A stretch of DNA of 17,766 nt from Rickettsiales bacterium (GTDB lineage: Bacteria; Pseudomonadota; Alphaproteobacteria; Rs-D84; CACZYB01), in the NCBI GenBank assembly GCA_031288035.1, contig JAITSG010000083.1, positions 1 through 17,766 on the forward strand. The letters are read 5' to 3'. The notes beneath the pieces are model-generated. The model had not been told where the DNA came from. It saw only the letters and a list, made by a program, of their open reading frames with translations, and made no database searches. The position numbers were made by a program, and so were the translations under genes. How positions within the stretch are numbered: the first letter of the stretch is position 1; each line of letters begins with the position of its first letter. Below, piece after piece: positions 13,968-17,766 of the stretch.

Positions 13968-14444
13968 TTATATCAGGTTAAAGCACGCAGACACCGCCGT
14001 CAGAGAGACCAGCGCCATCACGACCTTTTCAAACGGGAAATGGGCATGGTTGCCGTTTTTCGCCTTCATGGCGGCGTACAGCGCCTGGGACGCCCAGAAC
14101 GCCGCGGCGCCCGAAACCATGCTTATATAAAACGCGTCGACGCCGAAATAACCGGCGCCCGAATACGGGATATAGGCGCGCACGAACGGCACGGTCGAAA
14201 TAGCCAGAAGCGCGGAAACGACCCGATAGCCGCGAAACGCCCATCCCCTCTTTTCCATGAACCTGTTCATGAAGTAATAGGCCAGCATCAAGAGGGCGCC
14301 TATCCAAACGCCTGCAACCGTCGACGGAAGGCCGAGAATGCGCGTGACCTCTATGGCTCCGCCTATGGCGACGAGGCAGACGGGGCACGCGGGATTCGCG
14401 AACGCGCCGACCGACACCAACAGCATTGCCAACAACAAACGCAT
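13968..14444 (-). CDS. Hypothetical polytopic membrane protein with a CPVC motif
   Basis: A 158-residue protein. MRLLLAMLLVSVGAFA is a likely cleaved signal or first helix; right after it comes NPACPVCLVAIGGAIEVTR, with CPVC at 20-23. Further membrane helices lie at ~42-60, 74-92, 103-126 and 139-156. An N-terminal CPxC followed by a Gly-rich helix and a G-WIGAL helix recalls small membrane proteins common in candidate-phylum genomes; this is memory, not a search result. The motif could be a thiol-disulfide or metal site at the periplasmic face. I chose ATG 14444 over an upstream in-frame start at 14492 because GAAGGAG lies just before it and the promoter's -10 and +1 fall between the two. 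It is cotranscribed with the two-helix protein. Confidence 0.82.
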   Translation of the reverse strand: MRLLLAMLLVSVGAFANPACPVCLVAIGGAIEVTRILGLPSTVAGVWIGALLMLAYYFMNRFMEKRGWAFRGYRVVSALLAISTVPFVRAYIPYSGAGYFGVDAFYISMVSGAAAFWASQALYAAMKAKNGNHAHFPFEKVVMALVSLTAVSACFNLI

Positions 14445-14464
14445 AAAATTCTCCTTCTTTGGCG

Positions 14465-14492
14465 ATTGTATCACCCGGCTTTTCAAATGCAA
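14465..14492 (-). promoter_or_regulatory. Extended -10 promoter of the membrane-protein operon
   Basis: On the minus strand, TTGCAT (14492-14487), a 16-base spacer and TACAAT (14470-14465) preceded by TGA form a sigma70-type promoter with an extended -10. Transcription would start near 14458, giving a ~14-base leader that carries the Shine-Dalgarno of the CPVC gene. Between here and the Fic stop (14572) I see only a weak 5-bp GC hairpin at 14531-14544 without a U-tract. Confidence 0.65.
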
Positions 14493-14571
14493 GAGGAAAA
14501 TATAGCGGCAAACTTTCCCATTTACATTGCGCGGGGCCTCCCGCCTTACCGCGGACGGAGGGCGAAACGGT

Positions 14572-15813
14572 TTAGATTTTCCGCGAGTGGAACTCGCGCA
14601 CGGCGGCGTCCAGGCCCATACTCCGAAGCTTCTCGTACTCCTTTTCCGGATCGGGGACCTTCATCCTCTTCCCTATACTCTTGACAGTGACATTCTGGAG
14701 CGAGCGCTTCGGATAGAGGATGACGTCGTTCAGAAGGTCGTTTATAAACCCGCGCTCGGCATCGCTCAGGTCGAGCGACCTGAGCAAATTCCAAAAATCG
14801 GCCACCGCCTCAAGCGCCTTGAACCTGTGTTCCAACGCGTCGATCGAGCGGTCGAAGGAAGCCAGATAGTATTTCAGCCATTCCGTCATGTCCATAGCGT
14901 CGTTCTGGGTAGAGCTCAGGGCCTTGTAGTATTCAGAACGCCTGGAGCAGAACTGCTCGGACATGGGATAAAAGCAGTTCCGGGAGTTGTTCATCCTGGC
15001 AAGCGACATGACCGAAATGGTGCGGGAAATCCGCCCGTTGCCGTCGTCGAACGGGTGAATCAACACGAACCTCAGGTGCGCCTCGGCCCCATTGAGCAGC
15101 CAGGAGCTCCAGTATGAGTTCTTGGAATTGAACCAGTCCAGAAAGTCCGAAACCATTCCCGGCACCCTCTCGGCCGGCGGCGCGTTGTATTCTATGAATT
15201 CTTCGTAACGGCCGGAAACTATCGTCATAGACCCTCTGCGCAGGCGGCCGACCTCTATCTTCTGGATCCCGGAAACCATGGAACCGCCCGGGAACAGCTT
15301 GCGGTGCCAGCCTTTGAGCCTTTCCTCGGTCAGCGGATCGCCGTGATTCATGTGCGCGTCGACGATTATGTCCACCACGTCCTGAGGCTTACTCTTCTCC
15401 TCGTATCCGCCGAAACCTTTCATGAAGTTCAGCCCAAGGCTCCTGCTTACGCGATCCAGCACATCCTTATAGGTGAGGGAAACGCCCTCTATCTGGCTGG
15501 AATGCATAATCTCGTTCGTAGTGGAGGACAACATCACCTCGTCTTGTGTCTTTATGCCGTACTTCCTATCAATGTTCTGCAAGAACGCCTGATTCTTGGC
15601 CACCGAGGATTCCACCATCGGCTCTATCACATCCCTGTCGTACCGGAAGTTCGGCCACTCGGGATGCTCCCACACCACCGTATCCGGGCCGACGTACATA
15701 GGGGTACCGTACCTTAGATTTTCCAAATATTCATCAAACGAATAATGTTTACGAAACTTCGCATTTTTCCAATATTCCTCAACCAAATTACGATTATGAT
15801 TATGTTTACGCAC
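14572..15813 (-). CDS. Fic-domain AMP-transferase with DUF4172-type N-terminus
   Basis: Fic proteins usually transfer AMP from ATP to hydroxyl side chains of target proteins. In 413 residues: an unusual N-terminal extension (~1-38), a DUF4172-like segment VVWEHPEWPNFRYD (46-59), a class II style inhibitory motif SSQIEG (105-110, Glu109), and the full catalytic motif HPFDDGNGRISR (253-264) with His253, Asp257 and Arg264. A C-terminal winged-helix-like part follows (~370-413). All key residues are intact, so an active, self-inhibited enzyme is predicted. The start is GTG with GGAGG four bases upstream, and a promoter lies before it. Bases 15721-15810, the first 30 codons, contain only 26 G/C of 90, far below the surroundings. 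No antitoxin gene adjoins it, as expected when inhibition is built in. Confidence 0.93.
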   Translation of the reverse strand: MRKHNHNRNLVEEYWKNAKFRKHYSFDEYLENLRYGTPMYVGPDTVVWEHPEWPNFRYDRDVIEPMVESSVAKNQAFLQNIDRKYGIKTQDEVMLSSTTNEIMHSSQIEGVSLTYKDVLDRVSRSLGLNFMKGFGGYEEKSKPQDVVDIIVDAHMNHGDPLTEERLKGWHRKLFPGGSMVSGIQKIEVGRLRRGSMTIVSGRYEEFIEYNAPPAERVPGMVSDFLDWFNSKNSYWSSWLLNGAEAHLRFVLIHPFDDGNGRISRTISVMSLARMNNSRNCFYPMSEQFCSRRSEYYKALSSTQNDAMDMTEWLKYYLASFDRSIDALEHRFKALEAVADFWNLLRSLDLSDAERGFINDLLNDVILYPKRSLQNVTVKSIGKRMKVPDPEKEYEKLRSMGLDAAVREFHSRKI

Positions 15814-15834
15814 GGCGCCTCCGTTTTTTTGGAC

Positions 15835-15862
15835 ATATTATGATATTTCCGTCGAAAGTCAA
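15835..15862 (-). promoter_or_regulatory. Promoter of the Fic gene (TTGACT, 16 bp, TAATAT)
   Basis: On the minus strand, TTGACT (15862-15857) is followed after 16 bases by TAATAT (15840-15835), with predicted +1 near 15828, about 15 bases before the GTG start. Its -35 is only 12 bases from the -35 of the divergent glgX promoter, so the two may compete for polymerase. Confidence 0.6.
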
Positions 15863-15874
15863 GCCTAAAAGCGG

Positions 15875-15902
15875 TTGACGAAACGCTCAAAAATGCTATA
15901 AT
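15875..15902 (+). promoter_or_regulatory. Near-consensus extended -10 promoter of glgX
   Basis: TTGACG (15875-15880), a 16-base spacer ending TGC, and a perfect TATAAT (15897-15902) make the best promoter in the window. Six bases follow before ATG 15909, the normal -10 to +1 distance, so the transcript should begin on the start codon itself (leaderless). Confidence 0.8.
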
Positions 15903-15908
15903 TCACGC

Positions 15909-17766
15909 ATGAAACGAAAGATACTGCCGGGGCGCTCGTATCCGCTGGGCGCCACGCACGACGGAAAGGGCGCGAACTTCGCCCTGTTCTCGCGCAATGC
16001 CGAAAAGGTCGAGCTGTGCCTGTTCGACCGCCAGGGCCGGGAGGAGCGCATAACCGTCCCGGAATATACGGACGAGGTATGGAACTGCTATATCCCCGGA
16101 ATCAAGCCCGGCCAGGCGTACGGATGGCGCGCGTACGGCAAATACGACCCGCACGCGGGGCACAGGTTCAACGGGCACAAGCTCCTTTTGGACCCCTATG
16201 CCCGCGCGTTTTCGGGCGCGCTCAGGTTCTCGCCGGCGCTGTTCGGGTACAGGCTCGGCGACCCGGCGGGCGACATGTCGTTCTCGACCGAGGACTCCGC
16301 CCCCCATATGCCCAAGAGCGTGGTCACGGCCCAGGGCGCGCCCCCGGCCCCGGAAAAGCCGCAGATACGCAGGACGAACTCGATAATATACGAGCTGCAC
16401 GTAAGGGGTGCGACCATGGCGCACCCGAAAATCCCCGCGAAAATCCGCGGAACCTTCGCGGCCCTCGCCCACCCGGAATTCATGGCGCACGTCAAAGACC
16501 TAGGCGTCACGGCAATCGAAATCATGCCCGCGCAGGCGTTCTTCAGGGACGCGATACCGGAGGCGAGCGGGCTTTACAACTATTGGGGATACAACACCGC
16601 CGCATTCTTCGCGCCGGAGCCGGCCTACGGCAGCGCGGACGAATTCAGGAGCATGGTCGACGAATACCACAGGCACGGCATGGAGGTCATAATGGACGTC
16701 GTGTACAACCACACGGCGGAGGGCAGCGAGGCCGGCCCCACCCTCTCGTTCCGCGGAATAGACAACGCCTCGTACTACCGCCTGGCCGACGACAAGAGAT
16801 ACTATTACGACACGACGGGGGTCGGAAACTCGCTCGACTTCAACTGCCCCAGGGTAAACGAGATGGTCATGGACAGCCTCAGGTACTGGGCGAACGAGAT
16901 GGGCGCGGATGGATTCAGGTTCGATCTGGCCGTGACACTCGGCCGCGGGGCGGACGGGTTCTCGAACATGTCCGGATTCTACAACGCGATCGCCCAGGAC
17001 CCCACCATGCGCAGGGTCAAGAAGATAGCCGAGCCGTGGGACGTCGGCGCGAAAGGCTGGCAGCTCGGCAACTTTCCGGCCGGGTGGAGCGAATGGAACG
17101 GGCTGTTTCGCAACACCGCGAGGCGCTTCTGGCGCGGAGACCCCGGCATGACGGCCGAGATGGCCACGCGATTCTCGGGCTCGAGCGAGCTGTTCGAACA
17201 CCGCGGACGGCGGCCGTGGGCCGGCGTGAACTACGCAACCTCGCACGACGGATTCACCCTCATGGACCTGGTGTCCTTCGACGCCAAGCACAACGAGGCC
17301 AACGGCAACGGGAACTCGGACGGCGAGGACGAAAATTTCAGCGCGAACTACGGAAACGAGGGCAAAACCGCGGACGAGAGCATAAACAAACTGCGCCTGA
17401 AACAGATGAAAAACCTCGTAGCGACGACGCTTTTGAGCCAGGGGCTGCCCATGCTGCTAGGCGGGGACGAGATGGCGCGCACGCAGCGCGGAAACAACAA
17501 CGCGTACGTCCAGGACAACGAAACAAGCTGGTGGGATTGGAGCAAAAAGCCGGCCGAATTCCATGATTTCGTGAAAAAGCTCGTGTCCGTGCGCAAGAGC
17601 CACACGGTGTTCCGGCGGTCGAAATTCTACCGCGGGGAAAAGGACATAGAATGGCTGCGCCCGGACGGGAAGGACATGGCCGTCGCGGATTGGAAATCTA
17701 GGACGCTGCGCACCCTCGTGCTCCGCCTGTACGGCGCGGACAAGGACAACTTCCACACGGACAAGG
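15909..17766 (+). CDS. glgX: Glycogen debranching enzyme GlgX (3' end beyond the window)
   Basis: GlgX hydrolyses alpha-1,6 branches of phosphorylase-limit glycogen. The frame is open from ATG 15909 to the right edge, 619 codons of a usual 650-720. An N-terminal CBM48-like sandwich (GATHDGKGANFALFSRNAEKVELCLF split over ~14-39; AYGWRAYGKYDP) precedes a GH13 barrel with SIIYELHVRGAT, NYWGYNTAAFFAPEPAYG, VVYNHTAEG (region I), GFRFDLAVTLGR with nucleophile Asp339, AEPWDVG with acid/base Glu375, and TSHDGFTL with Asp447. GGDEMARTQRGNNNAY is typical of GlgX. All catalytic residues are intact. There is no Shine-Dalgarno; a near-consensus promoter ends six bases before the ATG. Upstream codons after the promoter contain no other start. 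It diverges from the Fic gene across 95 bases. Confidence 0.96.
   Translation, partial: MKRKILPGRSYPLGATHDGKGANFALFSRNAEKVELCLFDRQGREERITVPEYTDEVWNCYIPGIKPGQAYGWRAYGKYDPHAGHRFNGHKLLLDPYARAFSGALRFSPALFGYRLGDPAGDMSFSTEDSAPHMPKSVVTAQGAPPAPEKPQIRRTNSIIYELHVRGATMAHPKIPAKIRGTFAALAHPEFMAHVKDLGVTAIEIMPAQAFFRDAIPEASGLYNYWGYNTAAFFAPEPAYGSADEFRSMVDEYHRHGMEVIMDVVYNHTAEGSEAGPTLSFRGIDNASYYRLADDKRYYYDTTGVGNSLDFNCPRVNEMVMDSLRYWANEMGADGFRFDLAVTLGRGADGFSNMSGFYNAIAQDPTMRRVKKIAEPWDVGAKGWQLGNFPAGWSEWNGLFRNTARRFWRGDPGMTAEMATRFSGSSELFEHRGRRPWAGVNYATSHDGFTLMDLVSFDAKHNEANGNGNSDGEDENFSANYGNEGKTADESINKLRLKQMKNLVATTLLSQGLPMLLGGDEMARTQRGNNNAYVQDNETSWWDWSKKPAEFHDFVKKLVSVRKSHTVFRRSKFYRGEKDIEWLRPDGKDMAVADWKSRTLRTLVLRLYGADKDNFHTDK

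Noticed and set aside
14445..14492. Upstream in-frame ATG 14492 for the CPVC membrane protein
   Set aside because: It coincides with the promoter -35 and would precede transcription start; the signal sequence and Shine-Dalgarno fit ATG 14444.

Overview
The window is GC-rich (roughly 60 % by eye) and densely coded on both strands. It looks like chromosomal DNA of a Gram-negative, outer-membrane-bearing bacterium, most likely an alphaproteobacterium, possibly an uncultured or gut-type lineage. The supports are a lipoprotein resembling BamE whose C-terminal FEELFNNIGRY segment is of alphaproteobacterial style, an EnvZ-type histidine kinase (ISHDLKTPLTRMRL), a ComEC without a metallo-beta-lactamase domain, an Ala/Glu-rich tail upstream of rimM as seen on alphaproteobacterial S16 proteins, and an OmpA-like lipoprotein. 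The placement is inference; there is no rRNA gene in the window to settle it. Isoleucine is encoded mostly by ATA, which is odd for DNA this GC-rich.

Layout. Bases 1-1507: a ribosome/tRNA-modification locus, with the tail of a probable rpsP, a hairpin-plus-U-tract, then rimM and trmD translationally coupled; rplS, usually next, is absent. 1633-4117: a BamE-like lipoprotein and recG diverge from a very compact intergenic promoter region. 4149-6822 (minus): a three-gene operon of an eight-cysteine secreted protein of unknown function, a shortened OmpR-type response regulator and an EnvZ-like kinase, with its own recognisable promoter. 6877-9146 (minus): tsaD and xseA with overlapping stop/start codons; a perfect 16-bp parS centromere site lies in the first codons of xseA. 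9206-10208 (plus): two small envelope proteins. 10205-13444 (minus): an unknown helical protein, an unknown 89-residue protein and dut, all coupled, then comEC. 13527-14444 (minus): two unknown membrane proteins with a clear promoter before them and a clear intrinsic terminator after them. 14572-15813 (minus): a Fic-domain AMP-transferase with an AT-rich 5' end. 15909 to the right edge: glgX (glycogen debranching enzyme), incomplete, with a near-consensus promoter placed so that the transcript would begin at the start codon.

How the genes relate. Most are housekeeping: ribosome maturation and tRNA m1G37 (rimM, trmD), tRNA t6A (tsaD), DNA repair (recG, xseA), nucleotide hygiene (dut), DNA uptake (comEC), outer-membrane assembly (bamE-like), glycogen use (glgX). 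The less ordinary parts are the secreted Cys-rich protein transcribed with a two-component system, the cluster of unknown genes at 12570-14444, the parS site, and the repeated pattern of start codons lying at or just after the predicted transcription start.

I see no rRNA, tRNA, CRISPR array, insertion sequence or phage gene. No gene-free stretch exceeds 300 bases.
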